From: Actinomycetota bacterium
Lineage (GTDB): Bacteria; Cyanobacteriota; Vampirovibrionia; Obscuribacterales; Obscuribacteraceae
Assembly: GCA_903970355.1 (NCBI GenBank)
Contig: CAJCIF010000386.1
Coordinates: 1 to 7,938, forward strand
Length of the DNA stretch: 7,938 nt
Reading direction: 5' to 3'
This document shows, piece by piece, positions 1 to 5,906 of this stretch. How positions within the stretch are numbered: the stretch's first letter is position 1; each line of letters starts with the position of its first letter. The notes beneath the pieces were generated by a model, which made no database searches, was not told the origin of the DNA, and worked only from the letters and a program-made list of their open reading frames with translations. The position numbers and the translations under genes are program-made.

Positions 1-485
1 AATTCTTCAAAACCCAATGGAGTAGTAACCAGCACTGGTTTTTCGTTTAGAGCTCTTGGGTAAAATACATAGTGATAGAGATACCAGAGCTGCCGTGCCG
101 TTTCTGGTGCTTCTAAAAGACGGATCACAAGTACGGTAGCACCGGTGATATCAAGTTCTAATTTGCTAGCGACCGGTCTGCCGAAGCTTCCTGTTTTGAC
201 AGCAAGATCCCAAACATATTCGGCCTGCTTATAAATCGTTTCACCAGTCAATTCAAGCGGTTCGATCCCGCGCGATCTCAATACCTGTAAAGCCCCATTC
301 AGTATGGCTTCGTACTCCGGATTGAATTCGGTCAATAACAAACTGCGTGAGCCATGTTGATTAGCCACGCTTTCAACGAACCACTGACTGGCCAAATGTA
401 TATCAGATGCCGATATCGGCACCTGTTCTTCGCTTGCGGAAGCTTGTTCGGTCTTAGACAAGTCTGAGCCTTTCACTCTCTGCAT
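1..485 (-). CDS. Unrecognised protein, N-terminal part; possible P-loop-less AAA+-like fold
   Basis: An open frame runs from an ATG at 485 off the left edge of the window (161 complete codons, no stop), so the C-terminus is missing. I do not recognise the family. Residues 1-28 are polar and probably disordered. After that comes an alternating pattern: a strand at about 47-53 (RSLLLTE), a helix at 56-72, a strand at 74-80, a helix at 83-97, a hydrophobic strand at 116-123 (ATVLVIRL), a helix at 127-146, and a strand at 150-155 followed by TTPLGFEE. This order, with the last strand resembling the sensor-1 segment of DnaC/IstB-type loaders, suggests an AAA+-like fold. However, the expected GxxxxGK[ST] loop after the first strand is absent (EFNPEYEAIL instead), and the Walker B acidic pair is not clear. 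The ATG has no good ribosome binding site. The frame stays open upstream to about 600, so a TTG start near 546 is possible. It is transcribed divergently from the small secreted-protein gene. The fold is inference; the coding call is well supported. Confidence 0.7.
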   Translation of the reverse strand, partial: MQRVKGSDLSKTEQASASEEQVPISASDIHLASQWFVESVANQHGSRSLLLTEFNPEYEAILNGALQVLRSRGIEPLELTGETIYKQAEYVWDLAVKTGSFGRPVASKLELDITGATVLVIRLLEAPETARQLWYLYHYVFYPRALNEKPVLVTTPLGFEE

Positions 486-592
486 CAGTTCAGACGATTC
501 TACTTGAAAACCGTTACGAAGGCTACCTCTCTGGCGCCTTGAAGCTTTATCAGGCAAACCAAAAGCACATCCCCCATATATAGTTTTGCCAC

Positions 593-603
593 ATTTTCAT
601 GCG
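593..603 (+). repeat. 11-bp direct repeat, copy 1 (ATTTTCATGCG)
   Basis: This copy is identical to the one at 654-664, in the same orientation with starts 61 bp apart, inside the divergent intergenic region 486-750. It lies 11-21 bp upstream of a TATATA on the minus strand (577-582), which could be the -10 box of the left-edge gene. A regulator-binding role is inference. Confidence 0.45.
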
Positions 604-645
604 GGTACTAACTGACAGGCTTACTCGTCTTTTACAAAGTAAATC

Positions 646-681
646 TTGACATTATTTTCATGCGTCGTGGAACAGTATAAT
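646..681 (+). promoter_or_regulatory. Candidate promoter of the small secreted-protein gene
   Basis: TATAAT at 676-681 matches the sigma-70 -10 consensus exactly. A perfect TTGACA lies at 646-651, but the spacing is 24 bp, too long for an ordinary sigma-70 promoter. A direct-repeat copy occupies the gap. The start of transcription would fall near 688, leaving a leader of about 63 nt before the ATG at 751. The -10 is plausible; the pairing with TTGACA is doubtful. Confidence 0.45.
654..664 (+). repeat. 11-bp direct repeat, copy 2 (ATTTTCATGCG)
   Basis: This is the second exact copy. It sits where a -35 element would lie for the perfect TATAAT at 676-681, and no recognisable -35 hexamer is present at 16-18 bp spacing. 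That arrangement would suit an activator-dependent promoter; this is inference. Confidence 0.45.
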
Positions 682-702
682 GAGCTGGATGTCTTATATC
701 GA

Positions 703-722
703 TGATTGGAGTTGGCCAATCA
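703..722 (+). promoter_or_regulatory. Leader hairpin upstream of the small secreted-protein gene
   Basis: TGATTGG (703-709) and CCAATCA (716-722) form a perfect 7-bp stem around a 6-nt loop (AGTTGG). It lies in the predicted 5' leader, ending about 12 nt before the purine-rich ribosome binding site (AGGGAGAGG, 734-742). It could affect mRNA stability or translation, or be a DNA operator dyad; the sequence does not decide. Confidence 0.35.
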
Positions 723-750
723 CATATTCAGAAAGGGAGAGGACGTTTAA

Positions 751-1005
751 ATGAGATCAGCAATTCTTGCTATAGCGACTTTGGCCGCAGCAACCTTACC
801 AGCGTTTGGGCAGGCCTGTGGCGATGAAGGAAGATACTTCCACTTGAAGCCCCCAAGCTACACAATTCCATCCGCACGTCGTCACGCCATCCATAAAATG
901 GCTGAAGCTCTGCGTTGGTACCGTGAACATCTCGGCAACAGCCCGATTTGTCCTGGTTCGAACATTCAAGGCATAACCGTAACCACCACTACAACCAGCA
1001 AGTAG
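751..1005 (+). CDS. Small secreted protein of unknown function
   Basis: This is an 84-residue protein with a clear start: ATG at 751 follows a strong ribosome binding site (AGGGAGAGG, 734-742). Residues 1-22 form a signal peptide: a short basic start (MRS), a hydrophobic core rich in Ala and Leu, and a likely signal peptidase I site after FGQA. The mature protein is about 62 residues with two cysteines (at 23 and about 67) that could form a disulphide. It has a central basic/amphipathic stretch with several His and Arg residues and a threonine-rich end (TVTTTTTSK). The first Cys follows the cleavage site, but the preceding residues (GQA) do not make a good lipobox, so I favour a soluble exported protein over a lipoprotein. 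I recognise no family. It converges on the solute-binding protein gene and has its own leader and promoter candidate. Confidence 0.75.
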   Translation: MRSAILAIATLAAATLPAFGQACGDEGRYFHLKPPSYTIPSARRHAIHKMAEALRWYREHLGNSPICPGSNIQGITVTTTTTSK

Positions 1006-1008
1006 TCA

Positions 1009-1061
1009 TTACGCGACGGTACGTCCTCACTAAGGACGCCTCTCGGCGTCCGGTTGCGTAA
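1009..1061. terminator. Nested inverted repeats between convergent genes, probable bidirectional terminator
   Basis: TTACGCGAC (1009-1017) pairs with GTTGCGTAA (1053-1061), giving a 9-bp outer stem with one wobble. Inside it, GGACGCC (1034-1040) pairs perfectly with GGCGTCC (1045-1051) around TCTC. The same GGACG can instead pair with CGTCCT at 1022-1027 around CACTA, so the two inner hairpins exclude each other. The element fills almost all of the 58-bp gap between two converging stop codons. Neither strand has a clear T-tract after the stem, so this is not a textbook intrinsic terminator; the call rests on position and stem quality. Confidence 0.55.
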
Positions 1062-1063
1062 AA

Positions 1064-2644
1064 CTATTTAATTTGCCAGTTTGGTGCGTTAAATAATGGA
1101 TTATCCCAGGGAAGGCCGGTCATCTCTTGACCAGCCTTCCTTGTATTTTGGAGTCTTTCCGAATGGGCAAGAAGAAGGTCGGGCTGAGCCATAAATATCC
1201 ACGGCAGCTCACTGGCTAGGACGCTTTGTAAATGATCGTAGGCGGCATGCCGGGCTGCCGATGAGCTTGGATAACGGCCCTCTTCCAATAATTTTTCGGC
1301 CTCTGCATTGTCGAAATGGCAAAAATTGAGCGGCCCGTTTTTGCCCCAGACAAGCCCACTCTCCGGGTCTGGACCGGCGGAACGGCTCCATATAAATGCA
1401 GTGAAACGTCCCGTTTGCAAATACATTTTTCGAAGAGTTGCATACTCAACTATTTCGACCTCTGTCTTGATGCCAACTTTATCTAGATCATTTGAAACGA
1501 TCTCAGCCAGTTCCTGAAAGTCGCGAAGCGTCAGGATTTTAAAAGCCACTTCCTTTGTGCCTGTCTCCTTTTCCGCCTGGAGCAGTTCTTCTCTGGCAAG
1601 ATTTTGGTTGAAGGGTAAAGTCTTCACTGCCGGGTTTATATAAGGACTGCCTTTAGGCATGTCGCTTGTCGGCACGATCGCAAAACCATCGTAGAGATGC
1701 GCGATCAATTTTTGTCTATCAATCGCCAGTCCTACCGCTTCGCGAAATTTTTTGTACTGAAAGGGAGGCTTACTGAGATTGAAGCCCAGATAAACCGTCC
1801 TGGAGCCGCTAAAGCGCTCCAGCACAATTTGCTTGTTTGCTTTTAGAACGCTTTCCCAACTTTCCGGATCAACCTGAGCAATATCGATTTCGCCTCGATT
1901 GAGCGCCACTGCCAACAGTGCTCTATCCGGAACTATGCGCCAAATCAAACTGCCAATCTGCGGTTTCGCCGCCCAGTAGTGCTCGTTCGGCACAAAGACA
2001 AGTTCTAAGCCGGACTCCCAATTAGCAAGGCGAAAAGGACCGGTACCAATGGGGTTGCGGCTTAAAAAAGTTCGCCCCTGGTCAGCTGTCTTAAGAAGGC
2101 GGGCCGGCAAAATTCTCAATTCGGCGATGCGCGACAATAGAGCAGCGTTCGGGACTTTTAAGGTGACAGAAAATGTGTCCGCATCATCGGCTTTGAATCC
2201 ATCTACATCTTTATAGTCGCCTCTAAAAGGTGATCCTTTCGATGTAGCCAACTTGAATGATTCATCTACATCGTTAACGGTAAGCTCTTGCCCATCGGAA
2301 AAATGGACGCCCTTGCGAATGTGAAACGTGTATTTAAGCCGGTTTTCTGAGATCGAATAAGAGTCCGCCAGACAAGGCTCGATGTTCATGGCGGCGTCAT
2401 ACTTGATCAATGGCTCATAGACAAGCGTTTGAGCATAGTACGATCCTGAATCGATAGCGCGAATTGGATAGAAACCAATCGGCTCCCAGGGCGCTCCATA
2501 GACAACTTTCTGGGTTTCTAAGTTTGTAAATGCCGCTTCTGTTGCGCTTGGGCTTACTGCGGCTACAAGGCATGCTAGGGCGAAAAGAAATCCAAACAAC
2601 GATTTTCTGAGCGCAGTCAGAATCACGTCAGGGCGGTGCACCAC
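1064..2644 (-). CDS. Extracellular solute-binding protein, family 5 (peptide/oligopeptide ABC transporter type)
   Basis: At 526 residues this has the usual length for a DppA/OppA-type binding protein, which captures peptides or similar ligands outside the membrane for an ABC importer. Residues 1-37 are an export signal: basic start, hydrophobic core at about 15-30, likely cleavage after ATEA (34-37). A weak lipobox-like ALAC at 22-25 leaves a lipoprotein possible. Family hallmarks are EPLIKYD (77-83), a segment of the type FxxRxGVxFxDGxxLTxxDV (107-126), GTGPF (200-204) leading to NEHYW, and a segment of the type KPPFxxxxxREAVxxAIDR (about 292-310). Two GTG codons lie in tandem at 2644 and 2641. 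A GAGG at 2649-2652, overlapping the upstream stop codon, is 4 and 7 nt away respectively, so the start may really be 2641. It lies 6 nt after the membrane-protein gene and is probably cotranslated with it. No permease or ATPase gene is adjacent, so the ligand cannot be named. Confidence 0.9.
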   Translation of the reverse strand: MVHRPDVILTALRKSLFGFLFALACLVAAVSPSATEAAFTNLETQKVVYGAPWEPIGFYPIRAIDSGSYYAQTLVYEPLIKYDAAMNIEPCLADSYSISENRLKYTFHIRKGVHFSDGQELTVNDVDESFKLATSKGSPFRGDYKDVDGFKADDADTFSVTLKVPNAALLSRIAELRILPARLLKTADQGRTFLSRNPIGTGPFRLANWESGLELVFVPNEHYWAAKPQIGSLIWRIVPDRALLAVALNRGEIDIAQVDPESWESVLKANKQIVLERFSGSRTVYLGFNLSKPPFQYKKFREAVGLAIDRQKLIAHLYDGFAIVPTSDMPKGSPYINPAVKTLPFNQNLAREELLQAEKETGTKEVAFKILTLRDFQELAEIVSNDLDKVGIKTEVEIVEYATLRKMYLQTGRFTAFIWSRSAGPDPESGLVWGKNGPLNFCHFDNAEAEKLLEEGRYPSSSAARHAAYDHLQSVLASELPWIFMAQPDLLLAHSERLQNTRKAGQEMTGLPWDNPLFNAPNWQIK

Positions 2645-2650
2645 CTTGCC

Positions 2651-3100
2651 TCAGTAGTTGAATGGATGTTGGAAAAAGTAAATAACAACCAGCATAACCA
2701 ACATGGCACTTGTTACCCCCAGCCAGAAGCCGGCAACAAGTATTTGCCAGACAATCAAAGCCTGGCGCGGCGTAAGGCTGATCATAATGCCCAGCCGATT
2801 GATTATGTAAAAGACAACCGCACCGATGGTGAAGAGGAGCGGCAGCAACCGGAATCCGGTTGGAACGGGGAAGGAAACTGCCATAAGAAGGCTCAGAATG
2901 CACAAAATCACGATCCCAATCGTGACGTAGTCTGAGAATCGCTGGCGGACGGTTTCGGAAACGGATGCTTCGTTTATATGCTTAAGGGCCAGGAAAAAAT
3001 TGTTGAAGGGGGCCCTTTTAGGAGGGCTCCCGGCGGAAGGATTCGGTTGTTTGATCTCGCTAGACTCCGATTGAACGGGAGTCCCCTCTGGCTCGGTCAC
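2651..3100 (-). CDS. Three-helix membrane protein of unknown function
   Basis: This 149-residue protein starts at GTG 3100, with a strong GGAGG (3108-3112) 7 nt upstream. Residues 1-35 are hydrophilic and Pro/Ser/Glu-rich, probably cytoplasmic and disordered. An amphipathic stretch with FLALKHINEASV follows at about 36-48. Three hydrophobic segments come next, at about 58-78, 84-104 and 114-143; the last is long, with aromatic residues at its end. There are no catalytic motifs and I recognise no family. It ends 6 nt before the solute-binding protein gene, which suggests one transcript. An 80-bp gap with a candidate promoter separates it from jag upstream. Overlapping frames on both strands are shadows: this frame alone has a strong ribosome binding site and regular helix-length hydrophobic segments. 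Confidence 0.75.
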   Translation of the reverse strand: MTEPEGTPVQSESSEIKQPNPSAGSPPKRAPFNNFFLALKHINEASVSETVRQRFSDYVTIGIVILCILSLLMAVSFPVPTGFRLLPLLFTIGAVVFYIINRLGIMISLTPRQALIVWQILVAGFWLGVTSAMLVMLVVIYFFQHPFNY

Positions 3101-3148
3101 GCAAGTCCCTCCAAAAAGAGGTCAATGTTTCCTTGATTCCTATGAAGT

Positions 3149-3177
3149 ATTTTAGTTGGAAATGATCAGGGCGACAA
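3149..3177 (-). promoter_or_regulatory. Candidate promoter for the membrane protein / solute-binding protein pair
   Basis: On the minus strand, TTGTCG (3177-3172) and TAAAAT (3154-3149) are separated by exactly 17 bp, matching the sigma-70 consensus at 4 and 5 of 6 positions. It falls in the only sizeable gap (80 bp) among the minus-strand genes, so the last two genes may be transcribed apart from the rpmH-jag block. No terminator is visible after jag, so read-through is also possible. Confidence 0.35.
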
Positions 3178-3180
3178 TGT

Positions 3181-3795
3181 TTAGGTGTCGCTTTGCAAGC
3201 CGCTTTCCTCTTCTTCCAGATAACTTTCGTCTTTTTCATCATGGGAGGCGGAGTCTGATTCAGCGAAATAGCTGTCCTCATCGTCATCGGCATGATTTTT
3301 CTTGGACGCTTTGCCGTCTGGTAGGCCCTTGAAACTGATAACAATATGGCGATTTGGTCCTTCGCCTTCACTTTCAGAGGCTAGATCCGGAAAGTCTTCG
3401 TGAAGGTACTGGTGAACAATCCTTCTTTCATATGGATTCATGGGTAGAAGAGCAAATCTTTCCTGCTCTCCATTCAATATGGCCACCGCAGCGCGTTTTG
3501 CCTGATCTTCAAGGGAGCGTTTCCGCCGACCGCGATAGTCAAGCACGTCAACTACAAAAGGACCTTGTTCACTCTGGTTGCTCCGGCACATTTGCCTGAT
3601 CACGAACTGAAGCGATTCAAGCGTTTGTCCGCTCCTGCCGATCAAAACACGAGCATCGTCTGCTTTGCACTCGATGCGATAGCATTTCGTCGTTTCATCA
3701 ACATCTTCCTCAATGACAGCAGCTTCAATGTCGAGGATAGCCAGGATTTTTTCGAGATAGGTTTTAGCGTTGTCGAGATATGCTGGGTAATTCAT
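3181..3795 (-). CDS. jag: KH-R3H RNA-binding protein Jag (KhpB/EloR type)
   Basis: This single-stranded RNA-binding protein has 204 residues. Jag/KhpB proteins are encoded next to yidC in many bacteria and, in Firmicutes, are linked to cell elongation and membrane-protein biogenesis. A KH domain lies at about 36-88 with the GxxG loop GRSG (53-56) inside LIGRSGQTLESLQ. An R3H domain follows at about 95-156, with the Arg-x3-His signature in ERRIVH (R124, H128) after MNPYE and before a SEGEGPNRHIVI ending. The N-terminal Jag_N domain of the Firmicutes protein is absent; I recall the cyanobacterial form also being short. Residues 160-204 form a strongly acidic, Ser-rich tail. The ATG at 3795 overlaps the yidC stop as ATGA, a 4-bp overlap typical of translational coupling, and there is only a weak ribosome binding site of its own. 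Confidence 0.93.
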   Translation of the reverse strand: MNYPAYLDNAKTYLEKILAILDIEAAVIEEDVDETTKCYRIECKADDARVLIGRSGQTLESLQFVIRQMCRSNQSEQGPFVVDVLDYRGRRKRSLEDQAKRAAVAILNGEQERFALLPMNPYERRIVHQYLHEDFPDLASESEGEGPNRHIVISFKGLPDGKASKKNHADDDEDSYFAESDSASHDEKDESYLEEEESGLQSDT

Positions 3796-5003
3796 TTGCC
3801 ACTCTTCTCATTATTTTTTTTTGCTTTCTTTTTACTGGACGAACTTGTGCCACCATTTCCGGTACCATTTGCCTCTCCGGATTTTTTACCATTCGGTTTT
3901 TCAGAACTTTGCCCGTTGCTGCTGCTTGAGCTGTCGCCGTCTGTAACATCTACAAATGCTGGTTCCGGCATTTTCATGATTAGAAAGGTTTGCAATGTCT
4001 GGATGACGTTTGATACAACCAGATAGAGATAAACACCGGTTGGCAGCGGGATGAAAAAGAACATTGCGGTTGCGACAACCGGCATTGTTTTTGCGGTTTG
4101 TTGTTGGATCAACTGCTGCTCATCCAATTCTTCGCCTGGAGCTGGTTTCGGCGTAGTGACGGTGAACTTTTGGGAAATGAACATAGTCGCTCCAAACAAA
4201 ACAATCAAGCTAAGCGTGTCCCAATTGTTCGGCTTTAACAGATCAAGGCCATTAGCCACTTTTCCCAGTCCTTGCAGGTAACCAAAGTGTTCGTTCCTGG
4301 CAATGCCTGGGATTCTTGCAATGACATGATATTCGCCGGGTTTTTGAAACGTGGCATGACCGTCGGAGCTGATTGCCGCATTCATAGGATCTGACTCGGG
4401 TCCCTGCGCATTCTTGTTGTCCGGACCAACGACTTTCCAGGTTGCCTTGAAGTCTTTGGATAACTCGCCTTCGATTGCCCGTGTTCCAAAGTTAAGGCTG
4501 TCACCCTGGGCGACAGTGGATTCACCAGGAAATACCACTATCTTTGCCGCTTTATTATCGGGAGAAATGTAAGCACTATTGTTGGAAGACGTTTCAGCTT
4601 GTTTTAGATCTTGTGTCTTTTCAACAACGTTGACTTTGACATCTATGAGCTTGTCACCAAATGGTGGTCCTGAGAAAGCGGCGAAAAGAGCAAAAAGAAT
4701 CGGTAGTTGAATTAGTGTCGGCAAGCATCCGCTCATCGGGTTCATCTTGTTTTTGGAGTAGAACTCCATCATTTTCTTCTGTAGTTGTTCCGGGTCCGAC
4801 TTATAGCGATTCTGTAATTCCTTCAACTGCGGTTGCAGCTTGGACATGCGCATCATTGAAGTTGTCGACTTTGCTACTAATGGCCAAACGATGATTCTCA
4901 CAGCAAGTGTGAGCAAAATGATGGACCATCCATAACTGTGAGTGACTTCGGCAAAAAACTGCAGAGCCGGCAACATCACCTTGTATGCGATATCAAAATT
5001 CAC
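3792..5003 (-). CDS. yidC: Membrane protein insertase YidC (Oxa1 family) with a large extracytoplasmic insert
   Basis: YidC inserts and folds membrane proteins, alone or with SecYEG. The first helix (about 24-42) carries the conserved groove arginine (R36, in LAVRIIVWPL). A charged cytoplasmic hairpin follows (43-92), then helix 2 (93-110; GCLPTLIQLPILFALF, the family signature), helix 3 (262-280), and the paired helices at about 305-345 ending LQTFLIM. The protein begins at helix 1 and lacks the proteobacterial N-terminal periplasmic domain. Instead, about 150 residues (111-258) are inserted between helices 2 and 3, including FPGESTVAQGDSL and PGEYHVIARIPG; from memory this resembles cyanobacterial YidC. 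The tail (about 355-403) is low-complexity, rich in Ser, Asn, Gly and Lys, and basic, as in YidC proteins that bind ribosomes. The start is GTG, with GAGG (5011-5014) 7 nt upstream. It lies 3 nt after yidD and overlaps jag by 4 bp. Confidence 0.95.
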   Translation of the reverse strand: MNFDIAYKVMLPALQFFAEVTHSYGWSIILLTLAVRIIVWPLVAKSTTSMMRMSKLQPQLKELQNRYKSDPEQLQKKMMEFYSKNKMNPMSGCLPTLIQLPILFALFAAFSGPPFGDKLIDVKVNVVEKTQDLKQAETSSNNSAYISPDNKAAKIVVFPGESTVAQGDSLNFGTRAIEGELSKDFKATWKVVGPDNKNAQGPESDPMNAAISSDGHATFQKPGEYHVIARIPGIARNEHFGYLQGLGKVANGLDLLKPNNWDTLSLIVLFGATMFISQKFTVTTPKPAPGEELDEQQLIQQQTAKTMPVVATAMFFFIPLPTGVYLYLVVSNVIQTLQTFLIMKMPEPAFVDVTDGDSSSSSNGQSSEKPNGKKSGEANGTGNGGTSSSSKKKAKKNNEKSGK

Positions 5004-5006
5004 GAG

Positions 5007-5303
5007 TTATCCTCTTACTCCAGCCACAGGCTTTTTGTTTATTACGGCACGCCAGTCCCACAAGATGGAGTCAGGAACTTCATCTACACCACCATTGTGA
5101 AAGGGATGGCATTTGCCCATTCTTATGGCACTAAGTGCAATTCCGTTCATCAAGCCGTGTTTGGAGATGGAGATCACCGCATACTGAGAGCAAGATGGGT
5201 AGAACCTGCATGTTGGCGTGCGCAGTCCTCGGGTAGCTTGATAGCCCCGAATCAACGTTAGGACTGCTTTTGACCAAATTTTCGGGCGGCCTCGCTCAAA
5301 CAT
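5007..5303 (-). CDS. yidD: Membrane protein insertion efficiency factor YidD
   Basis: This small protein of 98 residues has the complete YidD core: LIRGYQATRG, then TCRFYPSCSQYA with two cysteines, a helix with HGLMNG, and RMGKCHPFHNGGVDEVPD, the cysteine-histidine-proline and GG-acid motifs that define the family. YidD is a membrane-associated helper of YidC-dependent insertion, nearly always encoded between rnpA and yidC as here. The ATG at 5303 lies inside rnpA, overlapping its last 46 bp in another frame. It gives the usual roughly 11-residue lead before the core, so I prefer it to internal TTG codons. The gene is followed after 3 nt by yidC. No oddities apart from the long overlap, which is common at this locus. 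Confidence 0.94.
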   Translation of the reverse strand: MFERGRPKIWSKAVLTLIRGYQATRGLRTPTCRFYPSCSQYAVISISKHGLMNGIALSAIRMGKCHPFHNGGVDEVPDSILWDWRAVINKKPVAGVRG

Positions 5304-5719
5304 CCTTCCATTCTCTTACAAATCTCTTCCCAAGTGGCACTTACCACGGTTTCATTTAAGACCCAAACCAGGGCGTACCATTGTGGCAATGACCCCATGA
5401 CATCATACAAATTGTTTCCTTCAACTTCATCAGTCTTATTAGTTTTATAAGCTCCGGTCCGTAATAGCCGATATGCCTCACGAACCCGTCTTTTTGCCCT
5501 GTTTCGATCGGAGGCCCTTTTACAGGTCTTTTTCGACACAACAAAGCCCACTAGAGGCAGCCGTTGTGGCCGGTCGGATTCAGAGCTCTCTACTTTCCTC
5601 TTTTGATGGGTGCGAGGCAAGATATACAACGTGAACAGATCTGACGGAATACTCTTCCTGCCAGTGTAGGCTCGTTGAAAGACGCTAGAGCGCCGCAGTC
5701 TCTCGGCAGACGGTAGCAC
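5258..5719 (-). CDS. rnpA: Ribonuclease P protein component
   Basis: This is the protein subunit of RNase P, which with the catalytic RNA (not in this window) matures the 5' ends of tRNAs. The N-terminus (LPSAERLRRSSVFQRAY) is typical, and the RNR signature is intact at about 70-81 (SDRNRAKRRVRE). At 153 residues it is longer than the usual 110-130. The extra length lies in a charged loop at about 38-53 and a second loop at about 92-112, both hydrophilic and away from the RNR helix. The start is GTG at 5719, only 7 nt after the rpmH stop; I see no ATG in a suitable place. It overlaps yidD by 46 bp. The rpmH-rnpA pairing is one of the most conserved in bacteria, so function is secure. Confidence 0.94.
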   Translation of the reverse strand: MLPSAERLRRSSVFQRAYTGRKSIPSDLFTLYILPRTHQKRKVESSESDRPQRLPLVGFVVSKKTCKRASDRNRAKRRVREAYRLLRTGAYKTNKTDEVEGNNLYDVMGSLPQWYALVWVLNETVVSATWEEICKRMEGCLSEAARKFGQKQS

Positions 5720-5726
5720 CGATTGC

Positions 5727-5861
5727 CTACACGGAAATCCGATAGCGCCCCTTGGCTCTCCGGGCTTTAATTACCCTCTGTCCAGCTTTCGAAGACATTC
5801 TCTTCAGAAAGCCGCTTCCCTTCTTCACTTTAGCGAGCGAGCCGCGTAATGTGCGTTTCAT
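5727..5861 (-). CDS. rpmH: Large-subunit ribosomal protein L34 (bL34)
   Basis: This 44-residue, highly basic protein begins MKRTLRGS and ends [12 protein letters not shown], the diagnostic ends of L34, with GFLKRM in the middle matching the family's GFRxRM. It is a structural component of the 50S subunit. The ATG at 5861 is preceded by AGGAG (5872-5876 on the plus strand as CTCCT) at 10 nt. The stop (TAG, 5727-5729) is 7 nt before the rnpA GTG. It is the first gene of the minus-strand block and is divergent from dnaA, the arrangement seen at many bacterial origins. Confidence 0.95.
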   Translation of the reverse strand: MKRTLRGSLAKVKKGSGFLKRMSSKAGQRVIKARRAKGRYRISV

Positions 5862-5880
5862 AGACAATAAACTCCTGCAC

Positions 5881-5906
5881 AGCCAAACTTATAAAAATTG
5901 TTGGCT
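5881..5906 (-). promoter_or_regulatory. rpmH promoter region with a flanking dyad
   Basis: On the minus strand, TATAAG (5893-5888) is a reasonable -10 box about 27 nt before the rpmH ATG. No strong -35 is visible. The perfect 6-bp inverted repeat AGCCAA (5881-5886) / TTGGCT (5901-5906), spaced by 14 bp, brackets this box and could be an operator. Promoter and operator calls are inference. Confidence 0.35.

Noticed and set aside
646..681. TTGACA and TATAAT read as one standard promoter
   Set aside because: Both hexamers are perfect, but the 24-bp spacing is outside the range of sigma-70 promoters, including MerR-type ones at 19-20 bp. Only the -10 is kept as a candidate.
2628..2903. Second minus-strand frame of 91 residues overlapping the membrane protein
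   Set aside because: It lacks a ribosome binding site and regular hydrophobic segments, and it overlaps the start of the solute-binding protein gene in another frame.
2636..2935. Plus-strand frame of 99 hydrophilic residues opposite the membrane protein
   Set aside because: Its composition (Asn, Gln, Glu, His) is the antisense image of hydrophobic helix codons. It has no upstream signal and faces a well-supported gene.
3565..4026. Plus-strand frame of 153 residues with a very hydrophobic middle
   Set aside because: It is antisense to the yidC tail and the start of jag. The hydrophobic run is the reverse reading of Lys/Ser/Glu-rich codons, there is no ribosome binding site, and both minus-strand genes are certain.
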